Positions 1-12,235 of a DNA stretch of 64,000 nt are shown piece by piece. Position 1 is the stretch's first letter. The number at the start of each line of letters is the position of its first letter. The translations under genes were made by a program, and so were the position numbers. The notes below the pieces were generated by a model. The model was given only the letters and a program-made list of their open reading frames with translations. It was not told the origin of the DNA and made no database searches. Source of the stretch: Takakia lepidozioides (taxonomy: Eukaryota; Streptophyta; Takakiopsida; Takakiales; Takakiaceae); contig CM060732.1 in NCBI GenBank assembly GCA_030704615.1, forward strand, positions 72,707,053-72,771,052, in the 5' to 3' direction.

Positions 1-59
1 AAAGATAGGTGAGGAGAAAAAAAAATATCTATATAGCATGAAACAACATGTAGATATAT

Positions 60-3033
60 TTCAGTCTCTTTAGTCCTCTCCCTGCGATGGTTACGACTTG
101 ATTGCAACTCCTTCAAGCATGTTTGCACTTTGCGAGAAGCTATGCGTTGAGCTGCCCCCAAATTTTGCCGGTCTTCCTTCTTGACATCACCTTCTTGGAA
201 TCCATGTTTATCACTTGAAAACGTTTGATAAACCAAAAGCACATGGTTCAAGGTTGCAAGCTCCTCACCCAAGACTAGTTGTCGTGAAGGGTTGTCCAAT
301 GGATTCACCAACTTCTTGCCACTGTGAATGAAATCTTGGTCTTGTAGCCCATAGATATCTTCACCATTCCCCAACACCTTTGCTGAAAATAACCAACATT
401 CCCAAGGGATGAAGAACCTTTTTCCAGCCCCATTGTCATAGTCTTCCAACATTAGCTTCCTCCTTCGACTATCACCATCTGAAGCATGACTAATTATTGG
501 TCTAACTACCCCTTGCACATATTTATTCCACAACACCCTCACTTTCTCTCATTGACGCCTCACAAACTCACTATCAAATCTATTGCATGTAAGTTGAATA
601 ACTACAACCAATCGAGGCAAACTAACATGCAAAAGATTTGTTATCAACACTCTAGCATAATGAGCTATCATGTTGTCCTTGAAGACATCTACAATCTTGT
701 CAAATGCTCCTTCACCCTCTCCTATTTCAACTACAAAGTCTGACACACAAGCATGATTTTCTCCAACCCCGCAAAATCCCAAAAGAATATCAACCCTAGC
801 GACCCATCTAACCAATCGTTTCACCACGGTCTCATCTTCAGCAATCATGACAGGGACGGTTCCCAATGGAAGGGCCATACTTTCCATTGCATGTCGATAT
901 ATTTCAGCAACATGTTGAAACACATCAGGCATTTCACCCACCCTGTATGTCATTGCTTTCTTCAAAGACCGTTTTGTAGTATCAAATTGGTTGCCAAAAA
1001 AAGAGACAATCTTGGACCACCCCAAGCTGAATAGTTTCAAACATGATCTTTGTGCTATCGTTATACCTCTTCTTTTTTCTAGATCTGCCCATGTTCTTGC
1101 CAATGTCCACAAGATAATCCCATAAAAACTCTCTCCCTTCAAAATTCCCCAACCTATGCACATGCATAATGTCCCGACAGAATTTGTGAACATCTCCCCT
1201 TCCAATAGCCTCGACAGCAGCCTCCTTCAAGCCCCTACAACGCATAGAAAGACTCGCTACTCTCGTTCTTGTTTCCCACAACTTCAACCTCAAGTCTCTC
1301 AACTATTTCTTGTCCTTGATCACTTAATTGATAATCTTTGAATTGCCAAGATAATCCAACATTCTTTCTTTTCTTGTGTCCCTCTCTCATCTTGATTGAG
1401 TAGCAAAGATTCCCTCTCTATAAATCCTCATTGTGAAGTCTCTTTCAGATGGAATTGAAGAATAAAAAGAACATCTCATGGCTGGAAAAGGTTCTCCATC
1501 CAGTGATATTCTCAAACAGTCCTTATGTCGGAATGTACCAGTAATCACATGCAAGCGATGGTTAAGAATGACGGTTGCATTGGTTAGAAGTTCGGCATAC
1601 CAATTGTTTTCTCACTTGGTGTCTTCAAGAAATGGTTCGAGATTGACCTTGTCACGATTGTACTCCCACCACTCGTCTCATAGGCCCCATTATAGCATCG
1701 ACTTCCTTTTGTTGCATTGGGACCCTTCCTGTGGTTGCCAAATGAGGGATGAATCTTCAATGTTGATGTCCGGTGGCAAGTCATGTGTTGAAACATCACC
1801 CTTCTCCATAGTAGATGAGAATGAAATGTTTGTTGTAGTGGCTGGAGTGATACAATCTAAAAATCTGATGACAGATTGGCTGATCAAGAATGAACTTAGA
1901 TCCCTTTGCTTTCTATCATGGGCAATAGAAAGCTTTGGAGGCCTCCCAGCTCGCTTTTTCAGATTACATCAACATCTTTCAGCTTGCATTCTCCCACATC
2001 CAAATGAGCTTTTCCTTTGACATGCTCTGTCAATGAAGACATAAGAGAATATGTCTTAGGGAACATGACTATCCACTTTGAATCGGTCATGCACTTTAAT
2101 CTCATAGACCCCAATTTTGAGTAATCCCCAATTGTTGCCTCCACAATCTCAAAAGCTGAACCTGGATTGTCCACGCAAAAGCTATCAACCTCCTCCATGA
2201 CCTCTTTGATTCTTTCCTTGTTGGCAGCCAAGACTTCCTGTTCATTTGGAGGCCTCACAATAGGATCATCCTTCCCCTTCCCATAGCGCATTTGGTACGT
2301 CATTTGGTGTCCATCAGACTTCACATGAGACCTGAGATAATTTTGACATGCCTCATGATCATAAGGTTTGCTCTTTCCTGTTCAGGCATAAACCTCTTGA
2401 CATACATCACACCAGAGATGAAACAACACATTTCCTTCCACATCATTTGTCATGAGCTCAACATCATCAAAACGACCTTATGTCCTCAATTTTCTTCGAA
2501 CGCCCCTAATCTCTTTTTACCACTTCTCAATATCTGCATCTTTGGCCAACTTGCTTTTCAGCCTATCCGAGTTTTGCACCAGCCCCTCTTCTTCATGTAT
2601 ATCTTCGCTCATGCTATCATCACAAGGAAGAAACTCCACCTCAGCAGAAGGATCCTCTCGCATTCTCTTTGCCAATGGCTGAAGCGCATCTCCATCCATG
2701 TGTGTGCTCAAGACAATGGAAGCACTTGATGATAAAGGTCTTTTCTGACCTTGATAACCATCACTATCATTCTGATATTTGATGTGGACAGTGTCCCCTT
2801 TCAGAGCCATCCTCTCCTCTTGTTTGGCTGAAAAGACACCCCCCCCCCAAGGTAAGGAAAACAAATCTACATGATACAAGCTCATCCTGTTGTATTTCAT
2901 CCCGAACAGACTTGTAGGTGCCACCGGGGGTAATGAAAACAGACCCCACCCTGTCTTCTGTTTCATCTCCATCAATGAGCAGTACTTTTACTTCCAAGTC
3001 TGCTTCCATGGCAATTAAAGTTGCATGCCCCAA
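60..3033 (-). pseudogene. Decayed multi-segment gene of unknown, probably transposon-related family
   Basis: Successive minus-strand coding blocks read in one direction with frame changes and stops: 3033-2767, 2975-2517, 2324-1959, 1887-1690, 1302-982, 1205-549 and about 480-130. The block near 2450-2290 has a C-x2-C followed by a C-x6-H-x5-H type arrangement, like a degenerate zinc finger. Near 480 the reading contains SDGDSRRRKLML. I remember a similar string from long uncharacterised proteins but cannot name the family. Because the blocks are collinear but frame-broken, this looks like one dead gene or element copy rather than several genes. An intron-containing live gene is possible but less likely, since several stops fall inside otherwise continuous similarity. 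No terminal repeats were found. Confidence 0.5.
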
Positions 3034-3218
3034 GTGGAATGCCAGTATGACTCCACAAGGACTTATACCATTGATGTTGGCTCAAATATGGCCTCCTGCT
3101 GCGGCAGCGACCTCCTGCTTGCTCCAGTTTGTGAGAGACCTGCCAGCCTGTACCCCCCAAACAATGAGCACACCACTATCAGTGCCCTCCCTCTCTCTTT
3201 CTCTTGGTAGGAATATGT

Positions 3219-3975
3219 GAAGGAGCAGGGATGAAACGTAGGTGCAAGAGGGCTGCATTTCAAGCACAAAACTACCTATGATTTTTTGCCCTACCCCCTA
3301 TAAACCATGGACACAATTCAGCAGATTCAGATACTTAGCTCTGTCTCTTGCATGAGTGCATAAGGAAGAAAACTTGGAAGCTGGTGGGCAAATTCATATT
3401 CACATTATGCAAACTGAATCTAAGCCACATATTTTGCCTATATAACGCCTTGTTAACATGTATATTAAGTGAAGGAGCATTGTGAATACTCACCAAGTGC
3501 AGGGGCCTGCTGCTGGTGGCTGGCTGCTGGTGCGGCGACGGCCTGCTTGCAACGGCGTAAATAGAATCTGAGATCTTTGTGGGCTGTGTTTACATGCCCA
3601 CAGAGGGGACCCTTAGTTGCTGCAGTTGCTATCTTTAGTTGACCATCTACGTCTGCTACTCTCCAGGTAACCTAACATGCATTCACCTCGAGCTACCTTC
3701 AACATAAAAATTTAGGGACGACTCTGAAAATAGGGAAAAACAGAGTGAAACGTGTTGATGAAGATACCTTCTATCAATTGTGCTCCTGCCGCTGCTGTTT
3801 CCAGTTGACCATCTACCCACGCAGATTTCTTATAGCTATTGATCCACAGGGAATCAGAAGTAATCTTGTGTTGAAATCCGGCCCTCTTGGATGGACCTGG
3901 ACCTGTGACATCTAACCTCCTACGAACACCTGTTTTACTACAGGACCCACCCCCGAAAGGGGGCAGTAGGGCCAT
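3219..3975. repeat. Dispersed repeat copies in opposite orientation
   Basis: A segment at about 3219-3290 (starting AAGGAGCAGGGATGAAACG) and one at about 3720-3915 on the other strand belong to the same dispersed repeat seen again at 16975-17075 (minus orientation) and 18520-18650 (plus). The shared core reads like TCCATCCAAGAGGGCC and continues to a conserved block equivalent to CTGTGGATCAATAGCTA. Two copies face each other here, so a composite or foldback arrangement is possible. Between them (3300-3720) I see no gene. Confidence 0.55.
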
Positions 3976-4016
3976 AAGGTGAAGTGGCTCTTAGTACTTA
4001 CACCGGCCTCGGCCGG

Positions 4017-4018
<2 letters not shown>

Positions 4019-4061
<43 letters not shown>
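4019..4061. repeat. (CT)n microsatellite
   Basis: About 20 uninterrupted CT dinucleotides follow a CGGCCTCGGCCGGAG segment. A similar CT tract lies near 50317-50357. Confidence 0.95.
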
Positions 4062-4062
<1 letters not shown>

Positions 4063-4267
4063 TTAATCAGTAGAATCGGGTGGTAAATTTCGTGATAAGT
4101 TTGTTGATTTAGTACAAAACCTATGTCATGTTCTAGTGATGTATTTATGAAATGAGCTTGAGACATGATGCAATGGAAATGATAAAACGAAACAAGCTGC
4201 CAATTGCGGAGATATTTTTCACCTTTTTAATTCTTTGTGTTGCTTCAATTTATTCAATTTTATATTT

Positions 4268-7128
4268 TCAAAGAATAGTTTGAAGTTCGCGCGTAATTGA
4301 TTTATCTACTTTCATTAAATATAATGTGCAATATCCAGCGGCTGCATAAGGATCTAGGATGAATTGTACATCACTGTTTGCTTGCCATAATGGTGGAGCA
4401 TGTTTTCCAAATGTGTTGGTTCTAATGTCGATGGGATAACGTTGAAGAAAATAGTTGGTATTTTTTAATTTGCTCCGTAATGTTGTTATATATTTTTCTT
4501 CATCAACTTGTAATAAACAGCGAAATCCATCAAATGATATGTTTTGACCTTTGTCCATTTTCTGTAATTTATTAAATAAAATTATAGTTCTTTTGTCAAG
4601 GTTATTTTGTTCTAAAGTAGTTGTGGTTAGTGAAGTTAAGATTTATGTTTTCCACATTGGTAATAGTGGATAATAAAATCTACAAACAGGTTGGTGTTTT
4701 TCCGACAAGTTTGTGTATGTCGATGCAATTGTGATTGACACATGTTTTCATTTAAAATGGTATAATTGCAACTAATATATTTATCTATAAAAGTTTTCAT
4801 TTCTGAGTTTGTAGAGACATCATATATGAGCTTAAACCATGGTCATGTTCACGTCCACGACTTTGAATTTCAGTAACAAAAAAGTAATATGAAACTTGTC
4901 ATATGAAACACGTTGTCATTCTTAATTAGATTTCGAAAAGAATACATGTTGAGATGATAATATCTAACACATGTAATAGGATCAGATCTACTGAGATCGA
5001 TTATTGTTTTAGGCTCTAATTTATCAACACTTTCAATTGGTATTGATTTATTAGCTAATGTATAAAAAGTTATAATTAGGGGTTTCCATTTGCTTTTAGC
5101 ACTTGTGAATGTAACAAAAAATTGTAGGCGGAGCAAGTTAACACATCATTGCAAAAACTTGTTTTTGTAATTTTTGCAAATAATTTGGTGATATGCGTAT
5201 TTGTTCTAGTTCTCTATATCATAAATCCGATTGTAAAATAACATCTAAATTAGGTTTATTTTGAACTTGTTTTGCAGTAAGTTCACGTCACAAAAGAGTT
5301 CATGTTTTGCAATCGTTTGATATGTTTGTTTCTACAATAATTAAAATGGTCGTGGTTTACCCCAAAAAAAGAGTTGGAAAATTGTATTCTTCATTGTATT
5401 CATCCCCGAATAGTCCTAAAGTGGTGTAATTTTCACTATGAGAAATTATATGTATGTTGTGAACATGATCAAATAATATTTATTCAGAGTCGACAAAATT
5501 TTAAATTAATGGATCTGTAGGGTTGTTCTCTTCTATTTTCTTCGAAATTATCATTATGATATGATGATTGATTTGTTTTTGTGGAGTCATATTCATACCC
5601 GGCATTTCCATGCTCATCATTAATATAATTAGCTGGTGTGAATTGCCCGATTTTTATAATTGTTATATTGTTTTTTTTTTAATACAATGGAGTTTTATGG
5701 AGATCATGTAGCACTTTCGACATGACTGTATCTGGCTGAATGTAACAATGATTATATTGTATTTTTTATCTAATTATAGCTATTGTTTCTTCGTCATTGG
5801 GGAACGTGGTAAAATACATTGCATCCTATCAATAGTAGCAGATACATTAATGATACTTCCATGTATTCCAAATTGCCTAACTTCATTTGGCTGATAAATT
5901 GTGCAAATGCTAATTGCGGAGCAACTAATTTCTTCTAAACCATTCAAGTTTATTACTGTAGTAATTATTTTAATATTGGTGATGTATTGGCGCATCACCA
6001 CATTTGATTCTTCATCAAATTTATCTTTATCAATATCTTTTACATTCTTTACATAAATATTGAGTTTGAACATTTTTTGTGTCAAGAACATGCATAGAAT
6101 TTTATAAATTGTTTTTAACATGCACTAGTGATTGTTACGATTTGGTACCTAAACCACAATCGTTGACAAGCAAAACATTCATGTTTAGGTGTGTCTTCAA
6201 TAAATATTTCGGGTAATTTTTTGTTTTGATTTTATTTTATGTTGATTCCGTAATACAACTATATTATGTCTAGAAACTTATTCCAAAATTAATATCAATT
6301 GATCTTGAGATGCTATAAATGTATCGGATATATTTTTTGTTGTTGGATTGGGAACATATTTGATTATGTTCATTAGAAATTCATCTAATTGATTTGTCCA
6401 ATGAAATATTTTGTGATTTTTTTTAATCGCGAAGATTGGTTTATTATTGTATCCATGGAATTCATATGTTGGTAAATTATTGTTGTGTGCATTTGTTTCA
6501 CTCACATTAAAAATTAATGTGTAGTTTTGGCTGGTTTTTATGGATGAAGTGTCATTATTATTTCACGTTTTCTTAAAATTTGTAACTAACAGTGTACTTG
6601 TTTAGAATTATATCCATAAATAGTTTACCTATGTTATGAGCAGTTACATTTACATTGTTTTGAGAAATTTCAAGAAGTTTAGTGTTTAATTTATTTGTCC
6701 ATTGGAATCGTTTGTGTTTAACAAACAAATTTTTGTCTTGTATTTTCAATTTTGTTAGAGATTTTAAGAAATTCGATGGTGTTTCATTTTTATTTTTTAC
6801 AATTGTTCATTAATTGTATTTGTGTTTGAAGTTTTGTTTATACTTGAGTTCGTTGGTATGAAATGGTTTGTTATGATAGGTTCATAGTGACCCCTACGAC
6901 TTTACCGATCTTCAAAAGCTAATTGTAAAATATCTATGTTGAATTCGCAAATATTGGTTTCATATTTGTTTTAGACCACAACCGAATCGGTCTTTGTAGG
7001 TACTCTGATATCCATAATATGGCTCCCCACAGACCTCCAATCGCTCCAATCGCTGACATTGACATTTTTCCATTGTATTTATGTATATTTATGCACATTA
7101 TGTAATGAATATACAAATTTAGGAGCAA
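4268..7128 (-). mobile_element. Degenerate Helitron Rep/helicase relic
   Basis: Minus-strand blocks match, in the right order, the N-terminal and Rep portion of Helitron proteins. The block at 6121-5780 ends with RQFGIHGSIINVSATIDRM and ILPRS, the usual 'QxGIxGxIINVP..LPR' region. The block at 5136-4870 has FVTFTSAKSKWKPLI followed by DPITCVRYY, the Rep-region 'FxTxSxADxxWPxL' and 'P.xxARYF' signatures. The block at 4558-4268 has FILDPYAAAGYCTLYLMK, matching the '.QFILDPYA.A.YI.SY..K' segment. Blocks at 7128-6934 and 6505-6278 are AT-rich and uncharacterised. Frameshifts separate the blocks and the helicase half is missing. The area is markedly AT-rich compared with its flanks. I could not place the TC and CTRR termini. 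Confidence 0.6.
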
Positions 7129-7435
7129 ATTGTCTCGATAGACATTCCAAAGCTTTGGTACTGCTTCTGATCAAGTCATTATTCAAATGATTCATGCTTT
7201 GTTGTCTTGAAGTTATTCCATAGGTTTATTTTATTGTATTCAAATTTAATATGTGTGCAATGGCATAAAAAAGACAATCTCCCACAACGTATGCGTAATA
7301 TTGCATTCTTTGATATCCTAATTTTGCGAGTTGAATGTCAAGGTTGTCCATTAAGAAAGAAACGGAGGTGGTTGATGAATGAAAAGGCAGCCGCTGATGC
7401 GGGCCCGTCTTTGAGATGTTTGAGAGAGACCAGCA

Positions 7436-7714
7436 ATGGCAGGGGGGGCGCAGTCAACAGAGCAGGTGCGGCAGCTATTCCGAGCGCTGCTGAGGGAGGG
7501 TCACAAGTTCACCAACTACAATGTGCGGGAATACGTGAAGAGGAAGACCATAGAAGGCTTCTAAGAACATCGCGGTGTGTCGGACCCCTATGCCGGAGCC
7601 ACAGCTTTTGCTAGCGGGCGAAAGCAGCTGGAATTAGTTAAACGACAAGCGGTTGTCTATTCACTCTATGCTCAGCGGGTGAAGAGCATTATGGATGTGA
7701 AACTCAAGGGATGA
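7436..7714 (+). pseudogene. LYRM4/ISD11-like LYR-motif pseudogene with one premature stop
   Basis: A 93-codon frame starts at ATG 7436 and ends at TGA 7712-7714, broken only by TAA at 7562-7564 (codon 43). It matches the LYRM4/ISD11 family along its whole length: VRQLFRALLREGHKFTNYN near the start, REYVKRKTIEGF before the stop, then ASGRKQLELVKRQAVVYSLY and the family's usual end KSIMD. In the family this small mitochondrial protein supports the cysteine desulfurase NFS1 in Fe-S cluster assembly. No intron interrupts the frame, which suggests a retrocopy. The single stop (TTC TAA GAA, easily derived from AAA or CGA) and otherwise clean frame suggest recent loss. It sits directly against a tandem repeat that begins at about 7715. 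Stop readthrough or a sequencing error are alternatives. Confidence 0.75.
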
Positions 7715-9071
7715 TATCTCAATTGTATCATGGACCCCCTTGACAATTAAATTGACTACAATTAATATGTCATCCAATTTATATAATAATAATCTATAGA
7801 TGCGTCTTGAATGTAATTTGATATATAGATGTATGTTGGATGTAATTAATTGCAACCGCGTTTTGATCTATGACCCCCTATATAAAGATATATGAAGACT
7901 TTTGTGTGTGGGAGCCCGGAGAATGGGACAACGCATTGCATTGATTGTGACAGCCGGAAGATGTTCACTTTGAACAGTTAGCTTTAATTTAGATGAAACA
8001 ATACAATAATATATGCTTGTTTTACCAAAAAAATTGTTTTCAAACATTACTAATTATGACACCAAAATTTCAGAGGTCCGACAAAATTGCTAACATTACC
8101 ATACCGACATTGGACCAAAACTTCAAAGGTCCGACAACATTGCTAATTGTGTGTTGACAATATTAATTTTGTGTGCCAAAGAGTTACCAACAGCTAGGTG
8201 TTATATAATTAATTACAAGAAGAACAATATAATATTCTAATAAACTGAAATTTACAGTGTATGTGCAGTTTGCTTGCTAAGTGTCCGATTCAATGAAATT
8301 TCAATTAAATGATCAAACTTGTCAATATTGATGCTTTGACTCGAACTATAACATCAATCATGTTCTAATCTAAATTGTATCATGGACCCCCTTGACAATT
8401 AAATTGACTACAATGAATATGTCATCCAATTTATATAATGATAATCTATACATGTATGTCGAATGTAATTTATAGATGTATGTTGGATGTAATTCATTAC
8501 AACCGCGTGTTGACCTATGACCTCCTATATAAAGGCATATGAGGACTTTTGTGTGGGGGAGAATGAGACTACACATTGCATTAATTGTGAGAGCTAGAAG
8601 ATGTTCACTTTGAACAGTTAGCTTTAATTTAGATGAAACAATACAATAATTTATGCTTATTTTACCAATTTTTTGTTTTCACACATGGCTCGCCTATTGT
8701 ACTAATTATGACACCAAAATTTCAGAGGTCCGACAACATTGCTAACATTATCATATCGACATTGGACCAAACTTCAAAGGTCCAACAACATTGATAATTG
8801 TGTGTTGACAATATTAATTTTGTGTGCCAAAGAGTTACCAACAGCTAGGTATTAATAATTAATTACAAAGAAGAACAATATAATATTTTAATAAACTGAA
8901 ATTTACAGTGTATGTGCAGTCTGCTTGCTAAGTGTCCGATTCAATGAAATTTCAATTAAATGATCAAACTTGTCAATTATACTGACGCTTTGACTCGAAC
9001 TATAACATCAATCATGTTATAAACATAATGATATCTAAATTGTATCATGGACCCCCTTGACAATTAAATTG
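7715..9071. repeat. Tandem repeat of about 652-665 bp, two full units and a third start
   Basis: The string ATTGTATCATGGACCCCC occurs at 7722, 8374 and 9039, giving spacings of 652 and 665 bp. The intervening AT-rich sequence aligns between copies, including CAGAGGTCCGACAA, GTGTGTTGACAATATTAA and TCAATGAAATTTCAATTAAA. The third copy stops after about 35 bp at GACAATTAAATTG. No convincing coding capacity. It could be an LTR pair, a satellite seed or an unequal-crossover product. Confidence 0.85.
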
Positions 9072-9411
9072 CAGGAGAAAGACTCAACTCCTTGCAGACT
9101 TCGATAGATCTTGGGGTAAAGGGGGGGGGGGGGGTTCTTTTGCATGAGAATTGATGATGCTAAAATCTAGGAATGCTATTCCGTGAGCTTGGAGCTGTGA
9201 GCCTGTGAGCCCGTGAGCCCGTGAGCCCAGCACAGGCTCATGCCACGTCATCTTGCAATTAGGAACTTACAGGGCCTATTTCCATGGGAGGCGCCTAATT
9301 CCGCGGATGAAATTATCCAGGATTGCTAGGATGAAGTTCTGAGGAAGCCATTTGACTTGACACAAGCGAATGCACGTCACGCACGTATGTAGTTCCCACA
9401 GATGTACGCAC
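9072..9411. other. Intergenic stretch with G-tract and short GTGAGCCC repeats
   Basis: Contains a run of 16 G near 9120-9135 and a small degenerate tandem of GTGAGCCC near 9188-9230. No gene seen. Confidence 0.6.
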
Positions 9412-9850
9412 CCGATCACCACTGACAATGAATCAGGAAATGAATACTGTCGTCAGGTTGCACAGAAAATGGACAATTGCATTAACCCTTTCCTGTCTGC
9501 TTCTATTTGCTATTTAAAGGCAGGGTATAACATGCCCTGAGTTCGAATTTCAGTGTAGTGCGGAGAGTGGGTAGACCCCGGAGGTCATCCATGTCCTCCC
9601 CCATGTCACAGACTGGAAACAAGTTCAGGGAAGTTTCCCATACACTTCATTGTCATCAGACGATTTTCGGCCATTAGACATGGCTTTGGACAGCAGAACC
9701 TCCAAAAAAGATCTATGCAGCAAGGTGAAGGCTTGAGGGGAAATATGCAGTCTCTTGAGAACCTGCTTTACTGCCTGGTGCACGGACAGGGCAATCCTAG
9801 TACGCTCACCCAAAAGTCAGGTGGAGTGGCATTGAGGCTTAGACACATGA
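9412..9850 (-). mobile_element. Non-LTR retrotransposon fragment (family B)
   Basis: The segment shares long stretches with the family B copy at 60790-61010, for example GACAATGAATCAGGAAATGA and CATGTCACAGACTGGAAAC. On the minus strand it encodes a weak copy of the same C-terminal region (compare VKQVLKRLHISPQAFTLL here with the [16 protein letters not shown] region at 61000). Truncated and degenerate. Confidence 0.6.
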
Positions 9851-10118
9851 AAATCGCCCTTGGACACGTGAAATTTTATGACACATGAAATAGACTGATT
9901 GAATAGACCCAAAAAAATGATGATCGTCAATGATCATCACTTTTTTGGTTTTTTTTGTTTTGTTTCAAGAAAAAAAAAAAAAAAAAAAAATGATAATCGT
10001 CAACGATCATCACTTCTGCTCCGTTTTGGCAGGGGTGACGATCGTTGACGATCATCATTTTTTGGGTTTTTTTTTAAGAGGAAAAACGAAAATCATTCAG
10101 CACTTCTGCTACATGGAG
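9851..10118. other. Poly-A tract flanked by ATGATCGTCAA/GACGATCATC repeats
   Basis: Three copies of a motif like GATCGTCAACGATCATCA occur around a long A-run (about 9969-9990). The motif is itself nearly palindromic. No gene seen. Confidence 0.6.
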
Positions 10119-10219
10119 TTTAGGGTTTATGATTTAGGGTTAGGGTTAAGGTTAGGGTTTAGGATTTAGGATTAGGTTTGGGATTTAGGGTTTAGGTTTA
10201 ATTTGGGATTTAGGGTTTG
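10119..10219. repeat. Interstitial telomere-like (TTTAGGG)n tract
   Basis: About 100 bp of TTTAGGG and close variants (TTAGGG, TTTAGGA, TTTGGGA), the plant-type telomere repeat on the + strand. It is degenerate, so it is an old internal tract rather than a true chromosome end. Confidence 0.85.
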
Positions 10220-11099
10220 TTCCACTCCACCCCATACGCCGACTTATCATATTTCAATTAGCTTAAGGTAGTAGATATATTCGCTAAAAATAAGTAGCTT
10301 CTCCCATGCGAGCCCACACAAGCGGATATAGGGTCGCTATATAGTCATCCGCGGAAATACATTGTCTTTCTTAATTTTTTGAAGACCCATCCAGGCTTAG
10401 AATAATATATTATTGTTATTGTGGGCTCACGATTTCCCGGTCACTGCTCACTGCTCACGGCTTAACGTCCCTCTGCTAGATTCGAATGGTATGAAGACGT
10501 CCCTGCCTGCTGGCAGCGACATCAACAATAAAGCATCTCCACTGACAGGGGAGGAGAGGGAGGTCTCTGGAGGCACAAAAGGACCAATCGAAAGGGGAAA
10601 TCTAAGACACAAATATCCATTGAGGCCCCCAAAAGGAAAAGAGACAGTGTGTAGATCCTAGAAGTTAGGATCTTATATGTTCTTTCTGCATTCTTGGCTC
10701 TCTTCAGGTTCACCCTTGGACTTGCAGTCACCTAAGTTGGGCTCACATCAGTTTTTATTCTCATTTCTGGTGTGCTGGCTCTATTGTGGTGGACATTTGG
10801 TTTTACTCTAGAGCTGGTAGTTTCTTAAATATGCAGACTTGCTCTGGTGGAAAAGTGCCAGTGTAGCTGCATTCAGTCTTTTTTCCTGTTGTTCTTCCCT
10901 TTCCCTTAGGGCTGTTTTGGTTTGGAGTGGAACCTCGCTTCTCTGCCTCATGGCCATTGTAAGGTTATTTTTACCTTACCCCTCATTAAAAAAAAGTATG
11001 ACGCCTCCCGAGGTAAAGTTTGTTTTAACGTAAGAAAATGTTAAAAAGTGTTGTGGTAGAGCACTGGGCATAAGTGGGAATACTTAAGATACCTAAGCA
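10220..11099. other. Intergenic region without recognisable gene
   Basis: Short open frames only. A segment ending CCCCTCATTAAAAAAAAG near 10980-10996 resembles a retroposon 3' end. The mirrored form of that tail (CCCTGAAAATTTTATTAATGAGGGG region) occurs near 12335-12360, so a short retroposon family may be present. Nothing firmer. Confidence 0.4.
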
Positions 11100-12235
11100 G
11101 GTATGTGTATAGATATTAGAGCATCCCCACCCTATACTGAACCTAGCACGCCAACAGAACATGAGGGTCTGGTGGGCGGGAAACGTCCCCGATCCATGCA
11201 CTGAACCCTATACCCTCCTCATCACCTCCTTCCAACTAACCCACTCATACTATTCTAGCCCGCTTACCTGTCCCATGAACATCCACCATTCGCCAGCCCC
11301 CACCCTAGAGACTGCATTTATGGGGCTTCTGGCTCTGCCACCAAACGCTCATGGTCTGGTAGAGGGCTGGCCCACCCGCCTCCTGGACTCCACACCCAGG
11401 AGGCACTACAATGGGCCCGCTTCGCGGCCCACGTTTCCCCAACATCAACCACTATACTCGTACTCACCCACTAGCAATCACCTGACAACCCCCACCCCTT
11501 ACTACAACTTCCACAAGGTACCACACTTCTAGCCGCCATAGAACCATGCCAGCCCCTATACTCAAAGAATCCACCCTTCCCTAAATATCTTAAGCATGAT
11601 GAGCCCACCATTACTCTCCTCCTGCATATCCAACACGCATTCGCCCCTCCCGTCCCACATACACTACACGCCCACCTCGTCCACGCACTCAAGAGTACTC
11701 ATGGCTTCAAGCTCACTGCCGACATTTCCCATATACCTCCACCCATACCTCAAAATCCCATTACCCCTACATCTGGTCCACTCTCCAAAATCAACCTGGG
11801 CAAAACCTGGATTAAAGCACCTCCCCGCCCATCCCCTGCCCCCTCACCTACACCAGCCACCCCACCGCCATGTCACCAACATATGCCCCTAAGTACCCAC
11901 CGCTTCATTCCCACTATACCGATGGCTCCCACACAGGAACCAACCCCGGGTACGGCGTTTATCACGCGGCCTCGAACCAAGGCATAGCCGCTAGACTCCC
12001 CGGGCCTGCTACAATCCTCCGCGCTGAGCTTATGGCCATCTACGTGGCCATCTCCCAATTACCCTCATTTTCCCCTCCCTACCACATCTTCACGAACAGT
12101 CTCACATCACTTTTCCTTATACGTAACCACCTCTCTTGCCCCTCCTCACACTACCACCACCCAGATCGCAACCTTATTGCAGCCATAGCCAGACTTGCAA
12201 TAAACTTGGACCAACCCATCCACTTCCTGAAGTAA
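11100..12235 (+). mobile_element. Non-LTR retrotransposon fragment with RNase H domain
   Basis: The frame at 11870-12235 contains a type I RNase H start: HYTDGSHTGTNPGYGVYHAA, then ATILRAELMAIYVAI (the D and E of the DEDD site). The next acidic position is changed (FTNSLTS instead of the usual FTDSLTS). The domain stops before its C-terminal VRSHxGxxGNExAD part. That missing part is present in a sister copy at 54665-55213 (minus). Upstream frames from about 11300 are proline-rich with C-ending codons and need frameshifts to join. Dead copy. Confidence 0.65.

Noticed and set aside
7715-9071. LTR pair around an internal element
   Set aside because: The two long copies are directly adjacent, leaving no internal region; no primer-binding site or polypurine tract seen.
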